Both the position numbers and the translations under genes were made by a program. A stretch of 53,377 nt of DNA from an uncultured Bacilli bacterium. GTDB taxonomy: Bacteria; Bacillota_I; Bacilli_A; RF39; UBA660. Location: assembly GCA_934086185.1 (NCBI GenBank), contig CAKOHW010000007.1:1-53377 (forward strand), given 5' to 3'. Positions 44,213 through 53,003 of this stretch are shown here, in pieces (position 1 is the stretch's first letter; each line of letters starts with the position of its first letter). The notes under the pieces are model-generated. The model ran no database searches. It had not been told where the DNA came from and was given only the letters and a program-made list of their open reading frames with translations.

Positions 44213-45600
44213 AATAAATTAGTACCCTTATTTTCTAACATATGACTACCACCAGTAATTACAACAATATCGTTATCTTCTAAATTCATAAATTCTTTCG
44301 CTTTAATTAATGATTCATTAAGTACTTCATCAGTTGTATTAAATACTGGAATAACTCTAGTATATACTCCATAATATAATGATAAACTACGTGCTATACT
44401 ATGATTAGTACAAAGTGCTAATATAGGAGCATCACTTCTAATATTACTTATTTTACGTGCAGTATATCCACCTAATGTAGATACTACAATTAATTTAGCA
44501 TCTAAATTATTAGCACTTGCTGCTGCATTTATAGAAATCATTTCAACTATATTATTTTTTCTACTAAATTCTGGTAATTCATCAAAATGAATATGTTTTT
44601 CAGTTTCTTCACAAATTTTAGCCATATATTCCACAGTTTCTACCGGATACTTTCCAACAGTAGATTCTCCACTTAGCATTACTGCATCAGTACCATCCAT
44701 AACAGCATTAGCAACATCACTTACCTCTGCTCTTGTAGGTCTAGAAGATTTTTTCATTGATTCTAACATCTCAGTAGCAACAATACAAATTTTACTATAT
44801 TCACGTGCTTTCTTAATCATCATTTTTTGTAAATATGGTAATTCTTCCATAGGAGCTTCAACTCCTAAATCACCTCTAGCTACCATAATTCCATCACTAA
44901 CACTTAAAATATCTTCAATATTCTTAACACCTGTAGTACTTTCAATTTTACAGATTACCTTCATATCTTCTCTATTATTATCTCTTAAAATCTTTTTAGC
45001 CTCTAATACATCATCCTTAGTTGATACAAAAGATAATGCTAAATAATCACCATCATGTTTACAAGCATAAACTATATCATTATAATCATTCTCACTAATA
45101 AATGGTATATCTAAATGTACACCTGGAACACTTAGACTTTTTCTATCTCCAAGTACTCCACCATTTATTATTTTACAAAGAATATAATCATCATACTTTT
45201 CTATAACATCCATACTCATTAAACCATTTTCTAATAAAACAGTATCACCAATATTTATAGAATCTATTGCTTCAGGATGATTAACAGAAAAAGCTTCACT
45301 AGTACCGATAATATCTTCTTTTACTATTTTTATAGTATTACCAGCCACAAGATTAATTTCTCCATTTTCTAAAACACCATTTCTAAATTCAGGCCCTTTA
45401 GTATCATATAATATAGCAATATTTTCATTTGTTAATTCTCTAACTTTTTTAACACTACTAACTACATTTTCTTTTTCTTCATCAGTTGCATGAGAAAAAT
45501 TTATTCTTGCAACATTCATACCGGCTAAAACCATTCTTTTCATAACATCAACATCAGTACTAGCAGGTCCTATACTACATATTATTTTAGTTTTTTTCAT
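44194..45600 (-). CDS. pyk: Pyruvate kinase
   Basis: 468 residues, converting phosphoenolpyruvate and ADP to pyruvate and ATP. It has KTKIICSIGPAS and MVLAGMNVARINFSHA at the N terminus, DTKGPEFRNG, the active-site ICKIESTTGVKN, MVARGDLGVEAP and ATEMLESMKKSSRPTRAEVSDVANAVMDGTD. The length is that of the short type without the extra PEP-utiliser domain of Bacillus. GGAGTGAAATT precedes the ATG. Confidence 0.97.
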   Translation of the reverse strand: MKKTKIICSIGPASTDVDVMKRMVLAGMNVARINFSHATDEEKENVVSSVKKVRELTNENIAILYDTKGPEFRNGVLENGEINLVAGNTIKIVKEDIIGTSEAFSVNHPEAIDSINIGDTVLLENGLMSMDVIEKYDDYILCKIINGGVLGDRKSLSVPGVHLDIPFISENDYNDIVYACKHDGDYLALSFVSTKDDVLEAKKILRDNNREDMKVICKIESTTGVKNIEDILSVSDGIMVARGDLGVEAPMEELPYLQKMMIKKAREYSKICIVATEMLESMKKSSRPTRAEVSDVANAVMDGTDAVMLSGESTVGKYPVETVEYMAKICEETEKHIHFDELPEFSRKNNIVEMISINAAASANNLDAKLIVVSTLGGYTARKISNIRSDAPILALCTNHSIARSLSLYYGVYTRVIPVFNTTDEVLNESLIKAKEFMNLEDNDIVVITGGSHMLENKGTNLLKIVRI

Positions 45601-45657
45601 AATTTCACTCCTTGTGCGAACAGAAATAATTATATTATAAATAACAAATTATATCAA

Positions 45658-45682
45658 GTAAAAAATGAGTATTTCACTCATT
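45658..45682 (-). terminator. Terminator overlapping the end of the AI-2E family gene
   Basis: On the minus strand: stem AATGAGT / ACTCATT followed by six T. The left arm includes the stop codon region. Confidence 0.75.
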
Positions 45683-46780
45683 CCTAAGTCTATAGTTTAC
45701 ATCTTTTTTTATTAATGCATATACTATACTTGCTAACGGTAATCCAACAAGCATTCCAACAACACCAAACAATTTTCCACCCACAGTTACTGCAAGTAAT
45801 GTCCATATTGGAGATAACCCAACAGATTTTCCTACTACTTTTGGATATATTAAATTACCTTCAATTTGTTGAATTACAACAAATACAATAATAAATATTA
45901 ATGCTTGCAATGGACTAGTAGTAGCAATTAATATTGCACCAACTGCCGCTGCAATCAAAGAACCAAATATTGGTATCAAAGCAGTAACACAAGTAAGAAC
46001 TGATATTAATAAAGCATATGGAAATCTAAATATAGTCATTACAACAAATAATATAACTCCTAATATAACTGCTTCTAAACATTGTCCAGAAACAAACTTA
46101 GAAAACGTTACATTTATAATATTACCCATATTAATTATCTTATCAGCAATATTCTTCTTAAAATAAGCCTTAATTACTTTCTTAGTACCCTTAATTAAAT
46201 ATTCTTTTTGACTTAACATATATATAGCAAATATTAAAGAAGTAAATAAAGTAATTAAACTAGTAACTATACTTGTTATAAAACTAATAGAACTATTTAC
46301 TAAATAATTTAATACACTAGTTATTATTTCATCTATTTGTTGATTACTAGTAAAAAAATTATTTATCTTATCTTGGATAGTAGGATACCCTTTTGTTAAA
46401 TTCACTAAATAATCTTGAGTATCTTTAAATATATTAGGTAAACTCTTTATCAAACTTTCAATATTACTTATCAAATCAGGCATCAATTGAAAAGCTATAA
46501 AAAGAAAAAATAATATAAAAATAATTAAAGATATAGTAATTGAAATAACTCTATAAGGCATTTTTCTATTTTTAAATATATTTTTTAATAATTTTTCTAT
46601 TTTAACCATAGGTATATTAAGTATAAATGCTAAAACTATACCCAATATAAAAGGAAATAAGGAATCAAATATTTTACCAATAACATTAATAACAAAACTA
46701 AAATTACTTACTAACAAATAACTAACTACTCCAATAGCAATAAGTATTATTATTCTTTTTAAATCATTCTTATTTGACAT
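45674..46780 (-). CDS. AI-2E family (UPF0118) membrane protein
   Basis: 368 residues with about seven membrane helices. The family core is present: FVSGQCLEAVILGVILFVVM, LISVLTCVTALIPIFGSLIAAAVGAI, QQIEGNLIYPKVVGKSVGLSPIWTLLAVTVGG and FGVVGMLVGLP. Members include the claimed AI-2 exporter TqsA and Na+/H+ antiporters, so the substrate is uncertain. It overlaps rdgB by 11 bases. Confidence 0.9.
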   Translation of the reverse strand: MSNKNDLKRIIILIAIGVVSYLLVSNFSFVINVIGKIFDSLFPFILGIVLAFILNIPMVKIEKLLKNIFKNRKMPYRVISITISLIIFILFFLFIAFQLMPDLISNIESLIKSLPNIFKDTQDYLVNLTKGYPTIQDKINNFFTSNQQIDEIITSVLNYLVNSSISFITSIVTSLITLFTSLIFAIYMLSQKEYLIKGTKKVIKAYFKKNIADKIINMGNIINVTFSKFVSGQCLEAVILGVILFVVMTIFRFPYALLISVLTCVTALIPIFGSLIAAAVGAILIATTSPLQALIFIIVFVVIQQIEGNLIYPKVVGKSVGLSPIWTLLAVTVGGKLFGVVGMLVGLPLASIVYALIKKDVNYRLRNE

Positions 46781-47333
46781 TATTTTTCTCCTTTAAATAT
46801 TTTGCTAAATTTAAGTAAGCATCCATATTCCAATATTTATATCTTTCATCATCATTGTGTGTACCTAATGTATGTTCTTCTCCATCAGGTATGAATATAA
46901 AATCCCAACTCCAACCATATTTTCCTTCTTTTTTATATGCTATTCTTCCCTCAGTTATAGAAGTAAAAACTACAGGTTCAGAATTATATTCAGTGTAAGA
47001 TAAAACTTCCACAAATCTAGCCTTTCTATTATCTATATTCTCCATTAATTTTAATATTCCATCTTCACCTAAAGTATCATCAACATAATGAGTATATGGC
47101 CCAGGAAATCCATTTAAAGCATCTATAATTAATCCTGAATCATTTTTTAAAACAGAACATTTTAATTTATCACTTGCCCATTTACTAGAAAATTTACTAA
47201 CGTTCTCTATTTTATCATCTTGAATTTCAGGAACATCCATAACAACCTGTTCTACTTCTATTCCTAATGGTTCTAAAATTTGTCTAGCCGACATAATTTT
47301 AGCCCAATTCCCAGTTACATAAGTTATCTTCAT
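46770..47333 (-). CDS. Non-canonical purine NTP pyrophosphatase (RdgB/HAM1)
   Basis: 187 residues. It hydrolyses ITP/XTP/dITP to the monophosphates, or in related proteins acts as a nucleotide-pool cleaner. It has TGNWAKIMSARQIL (usual TxNxxK), VLKNDSGLIIDALNGFPGPYTHYV and WSWDFIFIPDGEEHTLGTHNDDERYKY. The classic SHR motif near the C terminus is not seen, so it belongs to a divergent branch. AGGAGGTATTTT precedes the ATG. It overlaps the AI-2E family gene, so the two are coupled. Confidence 0.85.
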   Translation of the reverse strand: MKITYVTGNWAKIMSARQILEPLGIEVEQVVMDVPEIQDDKIENVSKFSSKWASDKLKCSVLKNDSGLIIDALNGFPGPYTHYVDDTLGEDGILKLMENIDNRKARFVEVLSYTEYNSEPVVFTSITEGRIAYKKEGKYGWSWDFIFIPDGEEHTLGTHNDDERYKYWNMDAYLNLAKYLKEKNNVK

Positions 47334-47367
47334 AAAATACCTCCTAGAAAAATTATATCATAAATAA

Positions 47368-47397
47368 AAATAAGTAGATACAAATCCACTTATTTAT
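47368..47397 (-). terminator. Terminator after galE
   Basis: On the minus strand: stem AATAAGTGGAT / ATCTACTTATT with one mismatch, then a T run. Confidence 0.7.
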
Positions 47398-48394
47398 TAT
47401 CATTTTTCTTTATAAAATTATATGCACTTTTTACCATATCATCTAAACTTTTTTCTGCTTCCCAATTAAGAAGTTCTTTTGCTTTACTTGGATCAGCATA
47501 ACATTCTGCTATATCTCCACTTCTTCTAGGTGCAATTTTATATGGTACACTAACATTATTACATTTTTCATATGAAGAAACTATATCTAATACACTATAT
47601 CCAGTCCCAGTACCTAAATTAATAGCAACTGAACCATTATTTTTATTAGCATATTCTATCGCTTTTAAATGTCCTTTAGCTAAATCGACAACATGAATAT
47701 AATCTCTTACTCCAGTACCATCTTTAGTATCATAATCATTACCAAATACATTTAAGAAAGGTAATTCTTTATTGGCAACCTTACTAACATATGGCAATAA
47801 ATTATTTGGAATACCATTAGGATCTTCCCCTATCAAACCAGATTCATGAGCACCTACAGGATTAAAATATCTTAACTTAACAATACTCCAATTATTATCA
47901 CTCTTATATATATCATCTAAAATATATTCTATAAATAACTTAGTAGATCCATAAGGATTTGTAGTAAATAAACTAGCATCCTCTTTAATAGGTAAAATAT
48001 CTTGTTTACCATACACGGTAGCAGAAGATGAAAAAACTAATTTTTTAACATTAAATTCATTCATTATATCACATAAATTTAATGTACTTTCTAAATTATT
48101 TTTATAATATAATATTGGTTTTTCTACACTTTCACCTACAGCCTTTAAACCAGCAAAATGTATAACACTATTAATATCATTTTCACTAAATATTTTTCTT
48201 AAAACATCTTCATCTTGTACATCACTTATTATAACTTCAAATTTCTTACCAGTAATACTTTCTATTTTATCCTTAACTTCTATTTTAGAATTAGATAGAT
48301 TATCAATTACTATAACTTCATAATTATTATTTAATAATTCAACCGCAGTATGACTTCCTATATATCCTAAACCACCAGTAACAAGTATTTTCAT
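47390..48394 (-). CDS. galE: UDP-glucose 4-epimerase
   Basis: 334 residues. It interconverts UDP-glucose and UDP-galactose with bound NAD+. The Rossmann motif GGLGYIGSH (GxxGxxG) is at the N terminus, followed by HFAGLKAVGES, SSSATVYG and the catalytic YGSTK (Tyr-x-x-x-Lys). RYFNPVGAH and a C-terminal substrate domain end the family pattern. ATG 48394 follows AGGAGGAATATT. It supplies sugar nucleotides for surface glycans. Confidence 0.95.
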   Translation of the reverse strand: MKILVTGGLGYIGSHTAVELLNNNYEVIVIDNLSNSKIEVKDKIESITGKKFEVIISDVQDEDVLRKIFSENDINSVIHFAGLKAVGESVEKPILYYKNNLESTLNLCDIMNEFNVKKLVFSSSATVYGKQDILPIKEDASLFTTNPYGSTKLFIEYILDDIYKSDNNWSIVKLRYFNPVGAHESGLIGEDPNGIPNNLLPYVSKVANKELPFLNVFGNDYDTKDGTGVRDYIHVVDLAKGHLKAIEYANKNNGSVAINLGTGTGYSVLDIVSSYEKCNNVSVPYKIAPRRSGDIAECYADPSKAKELLNWEAEKSLDDMVKSAYNFIKKNDNK

Positions 48395-48404
48395 AATATT
48401 CCTC

Positions 48405-49112
48405 CTAACATTCAAAACTTGCCTTTAATTTATAATCTTTCTTTATATTAGTACTTAAATCAAATAAATAATTATTATCAAGCCATCCTACAAACCTACA
48501 TCCATTTTTATAAGGATTCTTAATATTAACTAAATTACTATTTTCAAGTACTCTTATAACATCATTTTTATATGTATAATCTAATGTAATAGTATAATAA
48601 TTATTATATACTTTTTCTACATAATCTTTCCATAAACCGCTCTTTGTATTTTTAGCATTTTTCTCACTTTTATAAAGATTAGTTAAATAATCGTAATTAG
48701 CATATATATATTTAATTTTAGCATATCCTAAATCTAACAATTTATTTTCTAATAATTCATTATCTACATATATCCACACTAATTCTCTATTATATTTATC
48801 AATTTTTTTACCTACTTTATCATATTCAATTTCTATATTTTTAGCATTTTTTAATGCATCACAAGTATAATCACTAGCAATAGTTCCATACTCTTCATCT
48901 ACTTCTGGAGCATCTATACCTAAAAATCTATATTTTTTTATTCCATCCTTAGTTTTAAACCAAGCAGTATCTCCATCAACACATTTATGTAAAGACACTT
49001 GTATTATATCTTCTTCTTTTTTTTCTATCTTAGCACTATATAGTATTATAAATACAGCTAAAAAACCGCATAAAACTATAATACTACCAGCTATAACTAC
49101 ATCTTTCTTCAT
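48405..49112 (-). CDS. Membrane-anchored thermonuclease fused to a B-repeat-like domain
   Basis: 235 residues. An N-terminal membrane anchor (about residues 5-26) precedes a staphylococcal-nuclease domain with CVDGDTAWF, FLGIDAPEVDE and DKYNRELVWIYVDN, ending LWKDYV at about 165. The family active residues Asp, Arg/Glu and Arg are at least partly kept. The final 65 residues (YTITLDYTYKND ... CRFVGWLDNNYLFDLSTNI ... LKASFEC) look like one InlB B-repeat module. Such nucleases cut extracellular DNA. It begins one base into the stop codon of the ftsW-like gene, so the two are coupled. Confidence 0.82.
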   Translation of the reverse strand: MKKDVVIAGSIIVLCGFLAVFIILYSAKIEKKEEDIIQVSLHKCVDGDTAWFKTKDGIKKYRFLGIDAPEVDEEYGTIASDYTCDALKNAKNIEIEYDKVGKKIDKYNRELVWIYVDNELLENKLLDLGYAKIKYIYANYDYLTNLYKSEKNAKNTKSGLWKDYVEKVYNNYYTITLDYTYKNDVIRVLENSNLVNIKNPYKNGCRFVGWLDNNYLFDLSTNIKKDYKLKASFEC

Positions 49113-50287
49113 TATAATCTATCTAACTCTCTTTTTAATTTTCTTTCATTAGTTAAAATATTAACTTTTTCACACATAAACAATAATATTATTAAATTAA
49201 ATGCAAAACTACCACCATTAGACAAGAATGGAACTGGAACACCAGTAAGAGGTATTATTGCAAGTATACCCAAGAAATTAATCAATAAATGACTAACTAT
49301 AAGTGCAAAAGTTCCATATGATATCATTGCCCCAGTTAACGTATCTGCACTTTTAGCAATACGTAACAATCTATATAATATTATTAAATAACCTATTATT
49401 ATTAAAATACCTACTATAGCACCTAATTCTTCTACTACAACTGGAAATATAAAATCAGTATATGCTTCAGGCAAATATAAATATTTCTGAGTACTATTAC
49501 CTAACCCAACACCAAATAAACCACCATTATTTATAGCAATATACCCATTACATACTTGATAACCAGTTTTCTCACTATATCTAGTACAAGGATTATTATA
49601 TGTCAAACGACTTAGTTGTTCTTTATTTAAAAAACTTGCATTTTTAAGTATATCTCCACCAAATACAAATAAACACACACCAATTATTGCAACAACACTA
49701 CAAACTACTTTAATTTTCTTAAAATTATTATCTTTTAAAGGAATTGCTAAAAACATACAAAAACATGTCATAGCAAGTATCATAGCAGTACCTAAATCAG
49801 GTTGTTTAGCAATCAAAAAGAAACATATCATTGCATATACAAAATATCTAAGAAACTTATAATTTTTAAATATTTTTTTAGGATTAGAAAAACTAAATGC
49901 AATAAATAATATCGTCATAGTTTTAACAAACTCACTAGGTTGTATCTGTATTGGTCCAAAAATTTTAAGCCAACTAGTAACACCATTAATATTTTCTCCA
50001 AAAAGAAGCGTTAATATTAGCAAACCAATTGCAGCATATGCAATTATATTAGGTATTTTCTTAAGTGGACGTATAAATTTATAAGACATAAAAATGATAA
50101 AAAAACCAACTATATAAGCAATTACTACAAAAAATAATTGACGTACAAAAAAGTAAGATTCGCTTTTGCCAATTTGTAAAACAGCAGTCATACTTGATGC
50201 ACTAAATACCATTACTAAACCAAGTATTGTATAAATAAGCATTAAAAAAAATAAAGGTTTATCTATATTTTTAAATTTACTTTTCAT
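49112..50287 (-). CDS. SEDS family protein (FtsW/RodA/SpoVE type)
   Basis: 391 residues, about ten membrane helices. It is a lipid-II polymerase of the shape/division/sporulation family. It has MVFSASSMTA at the start, GVTSWLKIFGPIQIQPSEFVK (substrate cavity), QPDLGTAMIL, INNGGLFGVGLGNSTQKYLYLPEAYTDFIFPVVVEELG and VPFLSNGGSF. It lies directly upstream of the nuclease gene. Which of FtsW, RodA or SpoVE it is cannot be told here, and no partner PBP is adjacent. Confidence 0.9.
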   Translation of the reverse strand: MKSKFKNIDKPLFFLMLIYTILGLVMVFSASSMTAVLQIGKSESYFFVRQLFFVVIAYIVGFFIIFMSYKFIRPLKKIPNIIAYAAIGLLILTLLFGENINGVTSWLKIFGPIQIQPSEFVKTMTILFIAFSFSNPKKIFKNYKFLRYFVYAMICFFLIAKQPDLGTAMILAMTCFCMFLAIPLKDNNFKKIKVVCSVVAIIGVCLFVFGGDILKNASFLNKEQLSRLTYNNPCTRYSEKTGYQVCNGYIAINNGGLFGVGLGNSTQKYLYLPEAYTDFIFPVVVEELGAIVGILIIIGYLIILYRLLRIAKSADTLTGAMISYGTFALIVSHLLINFLGILAIIPLTGVPVPFLSNGGSFAFNLIILLFMCEKVNILTNERKLKRELDRL

Positions 50288-50395
50288 ACGTTCACCCTAT
50301 AAAAATAATAACATAGTTTTAAATAATTTAAAATATTAACTAAATAATTTCTAATCTTTAATACATTATATTTACAAAAATATAAATAATAAAAT

Positions 50396-50440
50396 AAAAA
50401 TGCAATAAACTTTAAAAATTAAAATTTTATTGCATTTTTT
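50396..50440. terminator. Bidirectional terminator-like hairpin
   Basis: Stem AAAAATGCAATAAA / TTTATTGCATTTTT with a 16-base loop. It lies between the SipW-signal gene 3 and the SEDS gene. The rest of 50288-50491 shows nothing else. Confidence 0.75.
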
Positions 50441-50491
50441 ATATGAAATTTTAATAATTTTTACGTTTAAATATTGAAAAATCATATACTA

Positions 50492-50552
50492 ACGGACGAG
50501 TTTTATTGCCTACAAACCTAGGTTATACCTAGTCAAAATCAAAAGTGTCCGT
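50492..50552 (-). repeat. Nested inverted repeat just behind the 703-residue surface protein gene
   Basis: Outer arms ACGGAC (50492-50497) and GTCCGT (50547-50552) enclose an inner perfect hairpin CTAGGT-TAT-ACCTAG (50518-50532). It begins four bases after the stop codon on the coding strand, right behind a coding stretch of unusual composition. Diversity-generating retroelements need a hairpin or cruciform at this place behind their variable region, so it may have that role. Confidence 0.6.
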
Positions 50553-50555
50553 CAA

Positions 50556-50766
50556 TCAGTCAACAGTATACGGATTACTTTTTGTTCCATTCCCTGTTTT
50601 TATAATTGTGGAAGACAAGAGAGTTACTGCGGGGCGAGAGTGGCCGATCCAGGAGTTGTCCACATAGGTGTAGTAGAACGAACCTAAGCCGCTAAGTTCA
50701 AACGCGAGATCGTAACCACCTTCATCTTCAGCGTCATAGTAGTAAGGAGAAAGCCCCCACCAAGAA
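50556..50766 (-). other. Candidate variable region of a diversity-generating retroelement
   Basis: Coding-strand codons from the Tyr-Tyr after LSP to Arg-Pro before AVTL: 19 of 38 end in C and 4 in G, against 2 of the 19 codons ending at the TCT before TGG-TGG that end in C or G. Adenine makes up 24 of 114 bases. Many codons have the form NNC (TAC, GAC, CTC, AGC, GGC, TTC, ACC, AAC, TCC, ATC, CAC), as expected if a template with AAC codons were randomised at A. It sits at the 3' end of a C-type-lectin-like domain with a hairpin beyond. Confidence 0.5.
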
Positions 50767-52667
50767 TAATTATTACTCCTTGCATAATTATTCATTAAAT
50801 AATGAGAATAATTAGTTGAACCAGCTGCACCTGCGAATGACATTTCATCTGCTGTTAATGTTCCTACATACATGTCTGTATTATCTTTATATTTATTTAA
50901 TTTTGTTCCTGTACATTTTAAAGATGGATTTTTATCTGTATATATTCTCTTATAGGCACCATAATATTGATATCTATCACTATCAGTAGAAACAGCATTA
51001 TAATCATAACACCAATCATCTACTTTTAAATAATCATTTAATGATTTACCAGTTGTTAATTCAGTACTTAATGTCGTTTGGAAACTCTTTAATGAGCCAG
51101 CAAGACCACCAGAATAATTTAAAAAGTCTGCTTTATGACTTGAGTCATAACCAAATGCAATAGTATTTCCATCACTCCAATTACCCGTATATGAAGAACT
51201 ATTACATTCAGCGCTTCTATCTTCTAATATTAATTTAATACTTCCATCTCCTTGTATTCTAACTATTTTCCAACACATTCCTGCAAAATTTACATAATTA
51301 TCTTCTACTCCACCTCTATAGTAATAACTTGTTCCATAATCATCTTGTGTTGAACTAAGTTCCTTTTCTGTAGATTTTTGATCTGCTTCTATGTCAGCTT
51401 CTTTTATAGTTGATGTTATATCAGATACATTAGTTGATATTTTACGTATATAACTTTGATTTTGTGTGTTTGTCACTGTTGGTGTACTTGTGCTAAATAC
51501 TGCATATTTTCCTACTAAACTACTTGCCATTGATGTTGTATATTTACTAGTTGCAACTGTTGGATTTACTAAAGTAATTTTACCAGTAGTTTCGTTTACA
51601 GTATAATCATCGGCATATGATATATAATAATTTGTTGCACTATCCCACGTATTAGGAAATGTTGTTGGGTCTTCTCCTTTTAAATATATAAATGAACTTG
51701 TTGCTTGTGCTGGTAAAGTTTTTGGAGTATTTAAAAATTCTGTTCCATTTGCTTTTGTTTTTGCACTTGTGTATATTGCACTTGCAAGTGTTCCTTCATC
51801 AAATGGCATATAATCTTTTGTTTCACCAATATCTATTGTTAATGTTGAAGCAATTGATTTTATATCAACATTAACTGTCTGTGAATCATTCGTTACTGTT
51901 ATATTTGTTCCACTTACACTAGCAGTATTACCTTTTTTTATTGTTATTTCTTTACTTCCTTTTACAGTTCCCTGTTTATCTTTTACATATAGTGTATGTG
52001 TTCCTGGTTCTACTGCTGCTATTAAATATTTATTATTAACTATTTGACTTTTCTTAGGTTCACTATGTAATTCAACATAATCTCCTTCATTTGCATTTGT
52101 TACTGTTCCAGTTACATCTACAATATCTTGTAAATTATAAATCTGTACTCGTGCTGATATTTTCTTATTCATATCATCACTTTGGTCTACGTTCATTTCT
52201 TTATATGTTACTGTTAATTTATATGTTTGTGTTTCTCCTACTTCTATTGAATTAGTTACAATTATTCCAGCTAATTTTGGAAATATTGTTTCATTAACTC
52301 CCTTACATGTTTTATTTTCTTTACTACTTGTACAAGTTAGTGTATATACCATATCATCAGACCTTGTTAATTCATTTACTAACTCTTCTAAATATACAGC
52401 ATAATTATCTACTGTTGCATTTCCTTCATTTTTTACTGTGAATTCTTTAGTTGTTAAAGTAGTCCCTGGCATAATACTATCTGCTTCTATTAAACCATTT
52501 CCATCTCCATACACTAATTTCAAATCTGCTGTTGTTACACTTATTGATTTCTCGTTAGTGTTTCCTTGTATCCTTGTTAAAAAATATGCATATGTTAGTC
52601 CTAATAATGCTAATAATACTATTGTTATTCCTACTACACTAACAATTATTTTTTGTTTTTTGTTCAT
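50556..52667 (-). CDS. SipW-signal surface protein with hypervariable-looking C-type-lectin-like end
   Basis: 703 residues. The N-terminal signal anchor is almost identical to the gene at 37949 and is followed by a TasA-like domain to about residue 180. A PEGA-like segment (VEPGTHTLYVKDKQG) lies near 210-240. A C-terminal domain runs from about 445: YYYRGGVEDNYVNFAGMCWKI, TLTADEMSFAGAAG, SWWGLSPYYYDAEDEGGYD, SRPAVTLLS and NPYTVD. AGAGGTAAAAT precedes the ATG. The last 210 bases differ sharply in codon use from the rest of the gene. It ends in TGA, followed by a nested hairpin. It is likely an exposed binding protein or fibre subunit. Confidence 0.75.
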   Translation of the reverse strand: MNKKQKIIVSVVGITIVLLALLGLTYAYFLTRIQGNTNEKSISVTTADLKLVYGDGNGLIEADSIMPGTTLTTKEFTVKNEGNATVDNYAVYLEELVNELTRSDDMVYTLTCTSSKENKTCKGVNETIFPKLAGIIVTNSIEVGETQTYKLTVTYKEMNVDQSDDMNKKISARVQIYNLQDIVDVTGTVTNANEGDYVELHSEPKKSQIVNNKYLIAAVEPGTHTLYVKDKQGTVKGSKEITIKKGNTASVSGTNITVTNDSQTVNVDIKSIASTLTIDIGETKDYMPFDEGTLASAIYTSAKTKANGTEFLNTPKTLPAQATSSFIYLKGEDPTTFPNTWDSATNYYISYADDYTVNETTGKITLVNPTVATSKYTTSMASSLVGKYAVFSTSTPTVTNTQNQSYIRKISTNVSDITSTIKEADIEADQKSTEKELSSTQDDYGTSYYYRGGVEDNYVNFAGMCWKIVRIQGDGSIKLILEDRSAECNSSSYTGNWSDGNTIAFGYDSSHKADFLNYSGGLAGSLKSFQTTLSTELTTGKSLNDYLKVDDWCYDYNAVSTDSDRYQYYGAYKRIYTDKNPSLKCTGTKLNKYKDNTDMYVGTLTADEMSFAGAAGSTNYSHYLMNNYARSNNYSWWGLSPYYYDAEDEGGYDLAFELSGLGSFYYTYVDNSWIGHSRPAVTLLSSTIIKTGNGTKSNPYTVD

Positions 52668-52700
52668 ATTTTACCTCTTTTCTTCCAATTTTATATTACC

Positions 52701-52757
52701 ATATAATTATTAACCCCAACCAAACTTTTATTTAAGAGAGAATTAGGCTATATAATT
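52701..52757 (-). ncRNA. Conserved leader RNA element, copy 3 (shorter)
   Basis: On the minus strand: AATTATATAGCCTAATTCTC, then hairpin TAAAT-AAAA-GTTTG, then a run of only four G and AATAATTATATGG. Compared with copies 1 and 2, three stem bases changed but pairing is kept by A-U or G-U pairs. The final T run is absent, and the element ends only about 34 bases before the start codon. Confidence 0.6.
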
Positions 52758-52787
52758 CTGTGCTTTTATAAAATATTTTTTAATTCC

Positions 52788-52839
52788 GAGTACTTTTCTA
52801 CTCTATTTATATTTTATCAAATCATTTTATTATTTACAA
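52788..52839 (-). promoter_or_regulatory. Promoter and 5' hairpin of SipW-signal protein 3
   Basis: On the minus strand: -35 TTGTAA (52839-52834), 17-base spacer, -10 TAAAAT (52816-52811), then hairpin GAGTA-GAAAAG-TACTC (52803-52788). Confidence 0.65.
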
Positions 52840-52903
52840 TATTAAAATTTTGTTTTATACTTAATTTAGTAGAACATCTATTGATGGCTACCTATTGTGG
52901 AAG

Positions 52904-52936
52904 ATGTGCTAATTATTTAATTAGCACATTTTTTAA
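52904..52936 (+). terminator. Rightward terminator
   Basis: Stem ATGTGCTAATT / AATTAGCACAT with loop ATTT, then six T. No rightward gene is visible before it, so it may insulate the surface protein promoter or be left from a lost gene. Confidence 0.7.
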
Positions 52937-53003
52937 ACCAAAACCCACTATAATCTTCGTAAGAGGATATATAGAAAGATGATTAACATTATGATAAGTG
53001 TTA

